From NCBI RefSeq assembly GCF_052156635.1, contig NZ_JBQKUO010000004.1, positions 124,001 to 188,000 on the forward strand: a stretch of 64,000 nucleotides of DNA, read 5' to 3'. The notes below the pieces were generated by a model. The model saw only the letters and a list, made by a program, of their open reading frames with translations. It was not told the origin of the DNA and searched no databases. Positions 34,989 to 43,605 of this stretch are shown here, in pieces. How positions within the stretch are numbered: position 1 is the stretch's first letter; every line of letters begins with the position of its first letter. A program made the translations under genes and the position numbers. The DNA is from Nitrospina sp052156635. GTDB taxonomy: Bacteria; Nitrospinota; Nitrospinia; Nitrospinales; Nitrospinaceae.

Positions 34989-35363
34989 TCAGTTGATGGC
35001 ACCATCATTATTGATGGTGAAGGTATTGGAACTGCTGAGATGCTGTGCGGTGGCGGAAAAACTGGTTTCATCTCCGGACCCATTCACCGTGACGTCGGGA
35101 GGGTCGATGAATCCATAGGCGGGATTGGCGGCCACGGCGGGGTCACAGGTATTGGTGCCTCCCTGGTCATCCCAATAGACCCGGCATGAAATGAAAAGAT
35201 GCCGCAAGGTGGATTTGGAATCCGAGTCGTACGCCCGTTCCTTGTATTGAGTGAACTGGGGAATCGCTATAGCGGCAAGGACCGCCACGATGGCAATGGT
35301 GATCAAAACCTCGATCAAGGTAAAGCCGCGTTGGCTGAAAACCCGTTTTCGGTAAGAATACAC
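34989..35363 (-). CDS. Type IV pilin-like protein, second of a tandem pair
   Basis: A 124-residue prepilin with a GTG start at 35363. The leader ends RG/FTLIEVLITIAIVAVLAAIAIPQF, giving cleavage after Gly 13 and Glu at mature position 5. After the hydrophobic stalk comes QYKERAYDSDSKSTLRHLF and a pair of Cys (ISCRVYW ... TNTCDPAV) likely to form a disulfide. It is about two-thirds identical by eye to its upstream neighbour. No pilus assembly or prepilin peptidase gene lies in the window. Confidence 0.88.
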   Translation of the reverse strand: MYSYRKRVFSQRGFTLIEVLITIAIVAVLAAIAIPQFTQYKERAYDSDSKSTLRHLFISCRVYWDDQGGTNTCDPAVAANPAYGFIDPPDVTVNGSGDETSFSATAQHLSSSNTFTINNDGAIN

Positions 35364-35624
35364 GAAGCCCCGGAAATCATTATTCCTACTTCCAGATTAA
35401 GGCCCCTCCAACGGGATGCAAACAAATTCTGCATTAAAATAAGTGGTTGAGCGAATAAACTATTAGCTTATCCGATAATTTCTGGAAATCATCAAGGGGG
35501 ATGGAGGGTCCGGTTTTTGATCGCAATGCCCCTTTTTTCGCAAGGACAGGCCCTGCAAGAAATGCAATGTGGCCGGGGTGCATTGCAAAAGGGTAAGAGG
35601 AGCGTTGTTCCCGGGTTTCGGGCT
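35364..35624. other. Spacer between the tandem pilin genes, no gene seen
   Basis: 261 bases between two minus-strand pilin genes. A 64-codon open frame here starts with TTG inside the upstream stop region and has no ribosome-binding site, so I do not call it. No clear terminator is visible. Confidence 0.4.
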
Positions 35625-35999
35625 TCAACTAATACTGCCGTTACTGTCTATGTTGTAGGTATTGGTGCTGTCGTTATGCTGCGCGGTGCCGGCAAAGGTG
35701 GTTTCCGTTCCGGAAGCGGTCAAGGTGATGTCGCTCGGATTAACAAAACCATATTCAGGTCCGGCGGCCACGGTGGGATCGCAGGAATTGGATCCCCCAT
35801 TGTCATCCCAGTACACCCGGCAGGATAAGAACAGGTTCCGCAAAGTGGCCTTGGAATCGGAGTCGTACGCCCGTTCCTTATACTGAGCAAATTGGGGAAT
35901 GGCGATGGCGGCCAGTATGGAAATGATGGCGATCACGATCAATAATTCGATCAGTGTGAAGCCGCGCTCGGAGAAACGTGCGTTTTTGTGCAATTCCAT
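35625..35999 (-). CDS. Type IV pilin-like protein, first of a tandem pair
   Basis: A 124-residue prepilin from the ATG at 35999. The leader MELHKNARFSERG is followed by FTLIELLIVIAIISILAAIA, with Glu at mature position 5. The globular part begins QFAQYKERAYDSDSKATLRN and has the same Cys pair (LSCRVYW ... SNSCDPTV) as its paralogue. A GTG 27 bases upstream overlaps the TATAAT box and is rejected as the start. The two genes look like a recent duplication. Confidence 0.88.
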   Translation of the reverse strand: MELHKNARFSERGFTLIELLIVIAIISILAAIAIPQFAQYKERAYDSDSKATLRNLFLSCRVYWDDNGGSNSCDPTVAAGPEYGFVNPSDITLTASGTETTFAGTAQHNDSTNTYNIDSNGSIS

Positions 36000-36017
36000 G
36001 ATGCTCTCGTGAAGTTT

Positions 36018-36023
36018 ATTATA
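36018..36023 (-). promoter_or_regulatory. -10 element of the first pilin gene
   Basis: A perfect TATAAT on the minus strand, 18 bases before the ATG. I found neither a good -35 nor a sigma54 GG-N10-GC pattern. Confidence 0.45.
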
Positions 36024-36259
36024 CACTCAGAATAATCCCGCTTCTCCAAATTGCAACTGAATTCTGACCCAACTGCCGGGAAATGGTTTCTCCAGATATA
36101 GTTCTTTCCATATTTGCAGTAAAAAGGAAGTTGAGTGAGGCTGGAAGTTTCGGTCTGTAACGGGACCTTTTTGAACTTTTTGGAGGCTGAAGAGAGTGTC
36201 CGGCTTTCCACCCGGAAAAACCTGAACGACCCGAATTACCGGGAGACATGAATTGTTCT

Positions 36260-37486
36260 TCAGCCGGGCTTTCTCTTTACGACCTGCCGGAGTTCCTGCA
36301 ATTCGTTGCCGCTGATTCCGAGAAAGTAGAGGATCAGTTCCAGGTTGGAAGTGCTGATGATGGCTTGCGCGTGTTTCTGCACGATGGGTTTGGCGTTGAA
36401 GGCAATGCCGAGACCGGCGCGGGCGAGCATGTGGATGTCGTTGGCGCCGTCGCCCACGGCCACGCATTGCTGGACCAGCAGGCCTTCTTTTTCCGCCACC
36501 GATTCCAGGATGCGTTCCTTGGCGCGGGCATCGACGATGTCGCCCTCCAGTTCTCCCGTCACCCTGCCGTCCCTGATCTGAAGCTGGTTGGCGAAGCCGT
36601 AATCGAGGCCGTATTTTGATTTCAGTTTATCGATAAAAAACTGGAATCCTCCGCTGACGATCGCCACCTTGTAACCCAGGTGCTTGACGATGCGGACGAG
36701 GTCCTCCGCTCCCGGCGTCAGTGGAATGCGCTCGAACAATTCCTCCAGCTTTTCCACCGGCAGGCCTTTCAGCAACTGCACGCGTTCGCGAAGAGCCTCC
36801 GTGAAATCCAGTTCTCCGCTCATCGCCTTGTGGGTGATGGCCGCGAGCTGGTCCCCCACCCCCGCCAGCTTGCCCAACTCGTCGATCACCTCGCATTGCA
36901 GGAAGGTCATGTCCGCGTCGAAGACGATCAGCCGTTTGTTGCGGCGGAACAGGGTGTCCTCCTGCACCGCAATGTCCACGTCGAAGTTTTCCTTGAACTT
37001 GAGGAGCGCGTTGAGCACATCCACGTTGGTCAGCAACTGCTTTCCCCCCACCACGATTTCGAGCACGTGGTGATCGCCGTAATCCAGTTGCTCGATGCGC
37101 GGGATGTTGATGTCGAGTTCGGCGATGGTGCGGGTCAGTTCGAGAAAGGCAATGGTGCCGATGCGCCGTCCCAGGACGGTGATCACCAGCCGGTGGCAAT
37201 ACGGCGCTTCCGGACGGTAACCCGGCCGCCACGGATAGACGTTGATCTTGAGGCCGGATCGTTTGCTGTAAGCCGCAAATTTCTCTTCCAGCTGCAAAAG
37301 GATTTCACTGTCACTGCTTTCAAGCAGGAGGGAGAGGTTCAACAGTCCGCTGAACACGAACTGCTTGATGTCCACCACCAGCGCTTCGCACTCCACGACG
37401 GACTCCAGCGCTTTGGCAAGGATGCCGGGACGGTCCTCCCCCGCAATATGGACGTGTACCTGATACCTGTGTGGGAGTTCCAGCAT
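36260..37486 (-). CDS. serB: Phosphoserine phosphatase with N-terminal ACT domains
   Basis: Last step of serine synthesis. It is 408 residues from the ATG at 37486. Two ACT-like regulatory regions occupy about 5-85 and 97-170 (VHIAGEDRPGILAKAL; VITVLGRRIGTIAFLEL). The HAD phosphatase domain has D190-A-D-M-T194, IVSGGF and GDGANDIHMLARAGLGIAFNAKP. The tandem-ACT layout suggests allosteric control by serine or another amino acid. It starts 4 bases after the stop of the LRR gene. Confidence 0.94.
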   Translation of the reverse strand: MLELPHRYQVHVHIAGEDRPGILAKALESVVECEALVVDIKQFVFSGLLNLSLLLESSDSEILLQLEEKFAAYSKRSGLKINVYPWRPGYRPEAPYCHRLVITVLGRRIGTIAFLELTRTIAELDINIPRIEQLDYGDHHVLEIVVGGKQLLTNVDVLNALLKFKENFDVDIAVQEDTLFRRNKRLIVFDADMTFLQCEVIDELGKLAGVGDQLAAITHKAMSGELDFTEALRERVQLLKGLPVEKLEELFERIPLTPGAEDLVRIVKHLGYKVAIVSGGFQFFIDKLKSKYGLDYGFANQLQIRDGRVTGELEGDIVDARAKERILESVAEKEGLLVQQCVAVGDGANDIHMLARAGLGIAFNAKPIVQKHAQAIISTSNLELILYFLGISGNELQELRQVVKRKPG

Positions 37487-37490
37487 AGAC

Positions 37491-37946
37491 TCAGAACTGG
37501 GGGTTGTACCGCCAGCCTTCACGTTTTCTGCAGGTCCAGCCGGAATTGATTTGGAAGGTCGAAAGATTGTCCAGCGTCTGCGACTCGAACAGCGCCACCA
37601 CGCCTTTGCCTTCGATGGGGTTGTCCTTCAAATGCAGCCGCTTGAGTAAAGGCAGGCATTTCGATTCGGCCAAATACTGGAGTCCCTGGTCGGTGAGACC
37701 GTTTTTATTGAGGTTGAGGTACTGAACGTTGGCAAGAAGGCCGCATTCCGCAAGCTCGCGCACGCCTTCGTCACCCAGATCGTTGTCGTCCAGGTCCAGC
37801 CAGTTGACCTCCTTCATGCGCTCCGACTGCCATAACAGGCGCGCCTCTTCCGCCGACAGGCCGAGACCGCTGAACATGGCCTGGTTGCCGCGCAGGCGGC
37901 CTTCGAAAATGTCCTCTACCGTGTTGAATTTGGTTCGCGATGTCAT
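37491..37946 (-). CDS. Leucine-rich-repeat protein, ribonuclease-inhibitor type
   Basis: A short soluble LRR protein of 151 residues from the ATG at 37946. About three repeats are visible (WLDLDDNDLGDEGVRELAE, YLNLNKNGLTDQGLQYLAE, RLHLKDNPIEGKGVVAL), each of the RNase-inhibitor type. There is no signal peptide. It lies between rarA and serB on the same strand. Such proteins are binding scaffolds; the partner is unknown. Confidence 0.8.
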   Translation of the reverse strand: MTSRTKFNTVEDIFEGRLRGNQAMFSGLGLSAEEARLLWQSERMKEVNWLDLDDNDLGDEGVRELAECGLLANVQYLNLNKNGLTDQGLQYLAESKCLPLLKRLHLKDNPIEGKGVVALFESQTLDNLSTFQINSGWTCRKREGWRYNPQF

Positions 37947-37992
37947 CCTGCTGAAAAACCTTTCCGTGATTCGGATAAACCCATCTGATATA

Positions 37993-39282
37993 TCAAGTTT
38001 CGTCCCGTTTGTCATCCGGGAGATACTTTTTTCCCCGCAATTCGGTGGGCAGGTATTGTTGATCGACCTTGCCATCCGGGTAATCGTGGGGGTACTTGTA
38101 GTCCACCCCATACCCGTATTTTTTAGCGTCCCGGTAATGCGCGTCTTTCAGGTGATCCGGCACCGGGTAGGCCAGCCCCTTGTTTTCGATGTCGCTGAGC
38201 GCGCTGTCGATGGCGGTGATGGCGGAGTTGTCCTTGGGAGCCCGCGCCACATAAATGACCGCCTGCGCCAGCGGAATCCGCGCTTCAGGCAGGCCGATTC
38301 GCTCCACCGCATCGGCGGCAGCATTGGCCACGACCAGCGCCATCGGGTCGGCGTTGCCCACATCCTCAGCGGCGGTCACCACCAGCCTGCGGGCGATGAA
38401 CTTCGGGTCCTCGCCTCCGGCGATCATTTTGGCCAGCCAGTATATCGCCGCGTCGGGGTCCGATCCACGTAAACTTTTCTGGAACGCCGAGGCGTGGTCG
38501 TAATGCTCGGTCCCATCCTTGTCGTAAAGCACGGCACAGCGCTGGATGATGCTCTCGATCATCTCCCGGTCCACGGGGGTCGCCGCTTGCGGGTCTTTCT
38601 GCAGATGGTAGCTGACGGCGGAATCCAGCACATTCAGTGCCCGCCGGGCGTCGCCGTTGGCGTGGCTGACAATCAGGTGCAGGGCGCCGTCGTCGAAAGC
38701 GACCAGATAACGACCCAATCCGTGGTCGCGGTCCTTCATCGCCCGCTCCAGGATGCCGCGCACGTCGTCCGCACTCAGGTAACCCAGCCGGAACACCTGG
38801 CATCGGGAGCGGAGCGCCGGGATCACCTCGAACGACGGGTTCTCGGTGGTGGAACCGATCATGCGGATGGTGCCGTTCTCGACGTAGGGCAGAACGGCGT
38901 CCTGCTGGGCCTTGTTGAAGCGGTGGATTTCGTCAATGAACAAAACGGTTCGGCGTTTCTGGCTTTTCCACAATTTCTGCGCGGTCTCGATGATGTCGCG
39001 GATGTCCTTCACTCCGGCGTTGACGGCACTGATCTCGAAAAACTGGCTCTGAGTGACGCGGGCCACGATGCGAGCGATGGTGGTCTTGCCGCAACCCGGC
39101 GGTCCCCACAGGATGAACGACAGCCCTGTGTCCTTTTCGATGAGGCGGCGCAGGGGACTGCTCTCTCCCACCAGGTGCTCATGGCCGAACAATTCCTGCC
39201 AGTCCGCAGGGCGCATGCGGTCCGCCAGCGGTGCCTGCGGCAGGCGGCTGTTTTCGTTTTCCAGTTCAGGAAACAGTTCCAT
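37993..39282 (-). CDS. rarA: Replication-associated recombination protein A (AAA+ ATPase)
   Basis: Clamp-loader-like ATPase acting at stalled replication forks (MgsA/WRNIP1 family). It is 429 residues. Walker A is GPPGCGKTT, Walker B LFIDEIHRFNKAQQD, sensor 1 IGSTTENPSFEV and arginine finger ALRSRCQVF. The C-terminal tetramerisation region carries FQKSLRGSDPDAAIYWLA and ARRLVVTAAEDVG. It is followed by the LRR gene and serB. Confidence 0.95.
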   Translation of the reverse strand: MELFPELENENSRLPQAPLADRMRPADWQELFGHEHLVGESSPLRRLIEKDTGLSFILWGPPGCGKTTIARIVARVTQSQFFEISAVNAGVKDIRDIIETAQKLWKSQKRRTVLFIDEIHRFNKAQQDAVLPYVENGTIRMIGSTTENPSFEVIPALRSRCQVFRLGYLSADDVRGILERAMKDRDHGLGRYLVAFDDGALHLIVSHANGDARRALNVLDSAVSYHLQKDPQAATPVDREMIESIIQRCAVLYDKDGTEHYDHASAFQKSLRGSDPDAAIYWLAKMIAGGEDPKFIARRLVVTAAEDVGNADPMALVVANAAADAVERIGLPEARIPLAQAVIYVARAPKDNSAITAIDSALSDIENKGLAYPVPDHLKDAHYRDAKKYGYGVDYKYPHDYPDGKVDQQYLPTELRGKKYLPDDKRDET

Positions 39283-39304
39283 TCAACACCTAGTGATTCA
39301 CCTT

Positions 39305-41008
39305 TTATATATCCATGGTGCGCAGGGCGCGGATGCCCCGTTTCATCGGAATCCACGTGACCAGTACGGTGACCGCCACGATCATGCCGTAAAAAACCGG
39401 AACCTCGATGCCGCCCACGAACTTGAACAAAAATTTTTCGTTGAAGTGAACGTACATGGGACGAGCGCTCAATACCAGAACCAGCATCACGTAGGCCAGG
39501 CTGGAGATCATGAACAGGATGCCGCCGGTGCCGGTGGAAATCTCCGACATGTTTTCGTGATCGAACCGGGGATACATCGCCCCCATGCCAACACCCATTC
39601 CAACCAGCCCGGTGGTGATGAGCATCACGCCTATAATTGACATCTTCATCACATAGGCATCCACCTGCAAAAGGTAATTGGAGGCCACGGTCAAAATTTC
39701 CGCCACCACCAGCAACGGGGGCCAGTACATCCAGAACTTGGCAACGAGGAAATGGCGCATGTCCACCGGCGCGGTGTAGAGCGTCCACATTTTCTTTCCT
39801 TCAATACTGATCGACGAAAAGACGAAGCGCGCAATCAGTGCAGATAGCACAAAGCCGATCAACCCGATATTCAGCACCGAAACCACGTTCTTGAGAACCA
39901 GGTTATCGAGCGGCAGGTTCATGATATTGAAGATGTACACGATCACCAGAACCAGCAAAATGAATATTTGCGACCAGTGAGCCGGATCGCGGGCGAACAC
40001 TTTGAGATCCTTTGAGATCAGCGCCTGCTTCATCGGTCCGATGGGCAGGTATGCAAGAAGAGGCTTCCGGTGGCCGTTGTTTTTTTTCCTGGTGCGTGGG
40101 GCGTTTTTCACCTCCTGGTAACTGCGCCAGCCGGAAAAGTAAATCCGGCGGCTGATCCCCGCAAACAGGACCAGCCCCACCCCGGCGGCGGCATACAGAA
40201 AACCCAAACGCCCAAAACTGATTTCAATATTGCCTTCGGTCCATGCCGTCAGTCCCCGCGTGATCCAGCTGGAAGGCAGATACGGAAACTCCGGCACGCG
40301 CAGACTCTCGACAAAGTCGATGATGACTTCATCCGACACTTTCTTGTCGAAAAATTTTTCCGGCGACAGGAAACGGAGGAAGGCCACCAGTCCGGCGACA
40401 AAAAACAGGCCCAGAAACGAAAGGATCTGATGCGCCTTGTCGGTAGGGAAAAACCGCATCAACACCATGATGCCCAGCACACCCAACGCGCAGGGCAACA
40501 CCACAAACGGTAGAAACGACGCAATCAGATAAACGTAATAGGACGCGGTGACCTTGAAGTAATATCCGTAGGCGATGAACATGGGAAGTGAAAACACCAG
40601 CACCACCCACGATGCGTTGATAAGGGTCTGCACGAACCGCACGTGAATGATCGCATCCGGCACCATGGGAAGGGAATGCAGAAATTCCAGATCGGAGGAA
40701 ACGTAAAAGATGGCCAGTGCGGCTATGATGGTCGAGAACAACAGCATGGCGAACAAGGTGAGGAAAACCACGTTCAGTAACTGAACGATCAGTTCCTCCC
40801 CGACGCGCAAGGGCAGTCCGTCGAGGTAAGCCACCATACGGTAGAAGAAAACGTAGTCGGCAATGAGAAACAGCGTGCCCAGGGTACCGATCAGCAGCCA
40901 GCGGGTAACTTTGTCCCTGTTGGGCCGGCCAAAATGATTTTTCATGAACTTCAACCGCACCGCCGACAAACTTCGCATGTTCACCCACCACGGTTGAATC
41001 GTTTCCAT
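39305..41008 (-). CDS. ABC-2-type exporter permease-like membrane protein
   Basis: A 567-residue polytopic inner-membrane protein with about 12 hydrophobic helices. It resembles the putative ABC exporter permeases that work with a separate ATPase. The N-terminal region is soluble and basic (LKFMKNHFGRPNRDKVTRW). A long cytoplasmic loop in the centre (about 285-345) includes KNAPRTRKKNNGHRKP. No ATP-binding gene is next to it, so the partner must be elsewhere or it acts alone. It lies 4 bases after the stop of the YheT-like gene, with GGTAAGGGA before its ATG. Confidence 0.7.
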   Translation of the reverse strand: METIQPWWVNMRSLSAVRLKFMKNHFGRPNRDKVTRWLLIGTLGTLFLIADYVFFYRMVAYLDGLPLRVGEELIVQLLNVVFLTLFAMLLFSTIIAALAIFYVSSDLEFLHSLPMVPDAIIHVRFVQTLINASWVVLVFSLPMFIAYGYYFKVTASYYVYLIASFLPFVVLPCALGVLGIMVLMRFFPTDKAHQILSFLGLFFVAGLVAFLRFLSPEKFFDKKVSDEVIIDFVESLRVPEFPYLPSSWITRGLTAWTEGNIEISFGRLGFLYAAAGVGLVLFAGISRRIYFSGWRSYQEVKNAPRTRKKNNGHRKPLLAYLPIGPMKQALISKDLKVFARDPAHWSQIFILLVLVIVYIFNIMNLPLDNLVLKNVVSVLNIGLIGFVLSALIARFVFSSISIEGKKMWTLYTAPVDMRHFLVAKFWMYWPPLLVVAEILTVASNYLLQVDAYVMKMSIIGVMLITTGLVGMGVGMGAMYPRFDHENMSEISTGTGGILFMISSLAYVMLVLVLSARPMYVHFNEKFLFKFVGGIEVPVFYGMIVAVTVLVTWIPMKRGIRALRTMDI

Positions 41009-41012
41009 TCCC

Positions 41013-42044
41013 TTACCTTTCCGTTTTGGGTGTGTGGGCCCGCACCCATTCGACGCAGACGTAGTCCATCCACCGCCGGTCCCCGAAGGGAGTGCATTTG
41101 CGAGCGATGTATCCCATGTGGCCGCCCCCCTTTGGATTCACAAATCGCACATGCGTGGCGGATTCGATGCCTTCGAATACCGAGGGCGGAATGAAGGGAT
41201 CGTCCTGCGAACACAGGAGGGTCGTGGGGGTGCGGATTCGGTCCAGAAACTGACGCGAACTGCACGTGTCGTAGTAGTCCTCCACCGTAGCGTACCCTGC
41301 CACGGGAGCGGTATAAAGCTCATCAAATTCCCAGATGGACCGCGCCCGTTTCGCAGGGGCAAAGGCATTGGGAAAACATTCACGCAATGCATCCAACTGG
41401 TTGTACATGAGCCCCAGATAGTAACGGTTGAACGTGCGGGCGAATGGTCCGTGACTGATGGCGCGGCTGGCCGCTTTCAAATCGACGGGAGGATTCACTG
41501 CGAAAGCGGCGCGCAATTGCGGGATGGGATCGTGCCCCTCTCCCAGGTATTTAAGCAGGATATTTCCACTCAGGGAAAACCCGATCGCGAGCAGGGGCGA
41601 ATCCGGATAACGGTCTGTGATGAACTGCAGGACGGCTTTCAGGTCGCCACTGGAGCCGCCATTAAACAGGCGGTCGCACAAGCCCAGACCGGGCCCGCTT
41701 CCCCGGTGATTCATCATGAACACGCCGTACCCCTCCTGCCCCAGCTTGTTTGCGATCCGCCGGATGTAAGCCGACTCACTGCACCCGCCCATGCCGTGCA
41801 TCATTAATACAAGCGGGCGACCCGGAGCCTGCGGTTTCAGTTCCAGCAGCGCCAGCACGGCGTTTTCCTCCAGCCGGATTTTGTGGAGCGTTCGGGAAGC
41901 AATGCGCGTGTCCCCGGTCCATTGGGAACTTACAATGGTTTGAGCCACGGGTCCGGGAATCAAAACATGGGGTTTGAAGGGCATCCAGAATGGATCGATT
42001 CCACTGTCGCCTCCGTTCTTACCAGGAGTCGGGGTTTGCTTCAC
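41013..42044 (-). CDS. Alpha/beta hydrolase, YheT family
   Basis: A 343-residue hydrolase of the YheT/ABHD1-3 group. The start is the GTG at 42044, preceded by GAAGGA; a TTG 33 bases earlier has no ribosome-binding site. Catalytic elements are the oxyanion strand LMMHGMGGCSES, the nucleophile Ser in IGFSLSGNILLKYLGE, Asp in CSQDDPFIP and His in GGGHMGY. The group acts on esters or lipids; the bacterial substrate is unknown. The exporter-like permease follows directly. Confidence 0.87.
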   Translation of the reverse strand: MKQTPTPGKNGGDSGIDPFWMPFKPHVLIPGPVAQTIVSSQWTGDTRIASRTLHKIRLEENAVLALLELKPQAPGRPLVLMMHGMGGCSESAYIRRIANKLGQEGYGVFMMNHRGSGPGLGLCDRLFNGGSSGDLKAVLQFITDRYPDSPLLAIGFSLSGNILLKYLGEGHDPIPQLRAAFAVNPPVDLKAASRAISHGPFARTFNRYYLGLMYNQLDALRECFPNAFAPAKRARSIWEFDELYTAPVAGYATVEDYYDTCSSRQFLDRIRTPTTLLCSQDDPFIPPSVFEGIESATHVRFVNPKGGGHMGYIARKCTPFGDRRWMDYVCVEWVRAHTPKTER

Positions 42045-42137
42045 AGGTGTTCCTTCTCTAAATAAAAGGGAATTCAATGGGGGTTCCCCATTTAAACTGA
42101 TTCGTGGTTTAGGGTATTATACCGTTACCGGATACCT

Positions 42138-42168
42138 GCTTGGCAAGCCTATTGCCATTGTTGGCTTG
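42138..42168 (+). promoter_or_regulatory. Inverted repeats upstream of the TPR-copper protein gene
   Basis: GCTTG-G-CAAGC (42138-42148) is a small inverted repeat, and CAAGCC (42144-42149) pairs again with GGCTTG (42163-42168). It lies in the presumed leader after a TATTAT at 42115-42120. Regulatory meaning is speculative. Confidence 0.3.
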
Positions 42169-42222
42169 GATTGGCGGGCGGTACTGGAAGACCCATAACT
42201 TTTATTTGGTTGGCCTGGTTTT

Positions 42223-43605
42223 ATGTTCCGTTTGAAAGTTTGTATTCTGGTTTTGGCGTTCAGCCTGGTCCTGCCCGCGGGCAGTTTCGCCGGTGACTTC
42301 GATTCCACCCCTCACCTGAAAAGAGCTCAGGAAATGAGCCTGCTTGGAAAATGGCCGGAAGCGGTGGAGGAATTCCAAAAAGCACTGAAGGAGCAACCGG
42401 ACAACAACTGGATTCAGGCCAATCTGGGTGTCGCTTTAAGCCGCTCGGAACGCAACATGGAAGCCCTGCTGGCTTTTGAAAAAGCCCTGCAAATGGGATA
42501 CGACAATGCGGAATTCCGTTACCTTCGTGGCTTGACGTTTGTCAAGGTCAATCTGCTGGCCGATGCCGCGAAAGAAATCGAACTGGCGCTCGAAATGGAT
42601 TCCCAGCTCAAGTTTGCGGATTACGACCTGGGCCTCATCTACGAACACATGGGCGCCCATGACAAGGCACTGGCCCAGGTCACCAAACTCTACCGCCGGA
42701 ACAACACGCTGGCACGGAAACTTTACTTCGAGCTGACACCGGAATACAAAATCGCGGCGGTGGATGACGGCGGCTCGTTGAAGGGCAAGGTGCGCATGAA
42801 TGGCTCCATTCCCAAACCCCGGGTGTTCCACCTGATCAACATCCCCAACATAAAATACTGTTCCCGCATTTCAGACGGCCAGGGTCATCGCATCCTTCAT
42901 GATTTCGTGGTGAACGACACAGGGGCTTTGAAAGACACGGTCATCGCGATCCTCAATGTGGAAAAGGGAAAACCGTTTCCCCGCAAGATGACCAATGTCA
43001 CCATCAGCCGTTGCCAGGCGGACCAATATGTGATCGGATTCAAAAACGGCGAGGACCTTCTGCTTGAAAACACAGACCCCATCAAGCACGAGATGGCGCT
43101 CTATGAGGTCAATGGTGTGTACAAGTACCAGGTGTCGAACAAAAACACCATGCCCCACTCGTCTCAGGTGCGGTCACTGTTCATGAAGCCGGGAGCGCCG
43201 GAGTTGATTTTGAAATGCAACCTGCACCCCTTCATTCAGACGCGGGGCCTTATGGTGGCAAATCCCTACTACGCGGTGACGGACACAGAAGGCAACTTTG
43301 AAATCCACGATATCCCTCCCGGAACCTACGAAGTGATGGCGTGGCATCCATTCATCCCGACCCAGACCGGAACCATCACCATTGAAAAGGGGAAAACCGC
43401 AAAACTGGATTTCACGTTCGAGGGCGAGGAAGAACGCCGTAAACTGTACCAGAACGACACCAAGGGGTACCGCTTCAACACGGTATTTGAGAATGAGGAA
43501 GGATTTTACGGGGGCAAACGGGAAATGGACCCGGTCGAGGTTCTTCAGCAGTTCAACAACACCGACCGATACATCGACGTGGGGGACTCTCCTACTGAAG
43601 AGTGA
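42223..43605 (+). CDS. Secreted TPR - cupredoxin - CarboxypepD_reg protein (paralogue 1)
   Basis: A periplasmic protein of 460 residues with a signal peptide (about 1-23). TPR repeats span about 28-165 (AQEMSLLGKWPEAVEEFQKA, ANLGVALSRSERNMEALLAF). A cupredoxin-like domain follows (about 183-350), then a CarboxypepD_reg beta-sandwich (about 350-405: GNFEIHDIPPGTYEVMAWHP). Putative copper ligands are H289, C332 and H335. The position taken by the axial Met in the other three family members is Ile 338. C213 and C264 match the conserved extra Cys pair. The other members lack the TPRs. It ends 14 bases inside the convergent SPOR gene. Confidence 0.82.
   Translation: MFRLKVCILVLAFSLVLPAGSFAGDFDSTPHLKRAQEMSLLGKWPEAVEEFQKALKEQPDNNWIQANLGVALSRSERNMEALLAFEKALQMGYDNAEFRYLRGLTFVKVNLLADAAKEIELALEMDSQLKFADYDLGLIYEHMGAHDKALAQVTKLYRRNNTLARKLYFELTPEYKIAAVDDGGSLKGKVRMNGSIPKPRVFHLINIPNIKYCSRISDGQGHRILHDFVVNDTGALKDTVIAILNVEKGKPFPRKMTNVTISRCQADQYVIGFKNGEDLLLENTDPIKHEMALYEVNGVYKYQVSNKNTMPHSSQVRSLFMKPGAPELILKCNLHPFIQTRGLMVANPYYAVTDTEGNFEIHDIPPGTYEVMAWHPFIPTQTGTITIEKGKTAKLDFTFEGEEERRKLYQNDTKGYRFNTVFENEEGFYGGKREMDPVEVLQQFNNTDRYIDVGDSPTEE

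Noticed and set aside
35434..35628. A 64-codon frame between the pilin genes
   Set aside because: It starts with TTG inside the preceding stop region, has no ribosome-binding site and has no signal or domain.
35990..36060. Sigma54 promoter for the pilin gene
   Set aside because: Pilin genes often use sigma54, but no GG-N10-GC arrangement is present. A TATAAT at 36018-36023 is more convincing.
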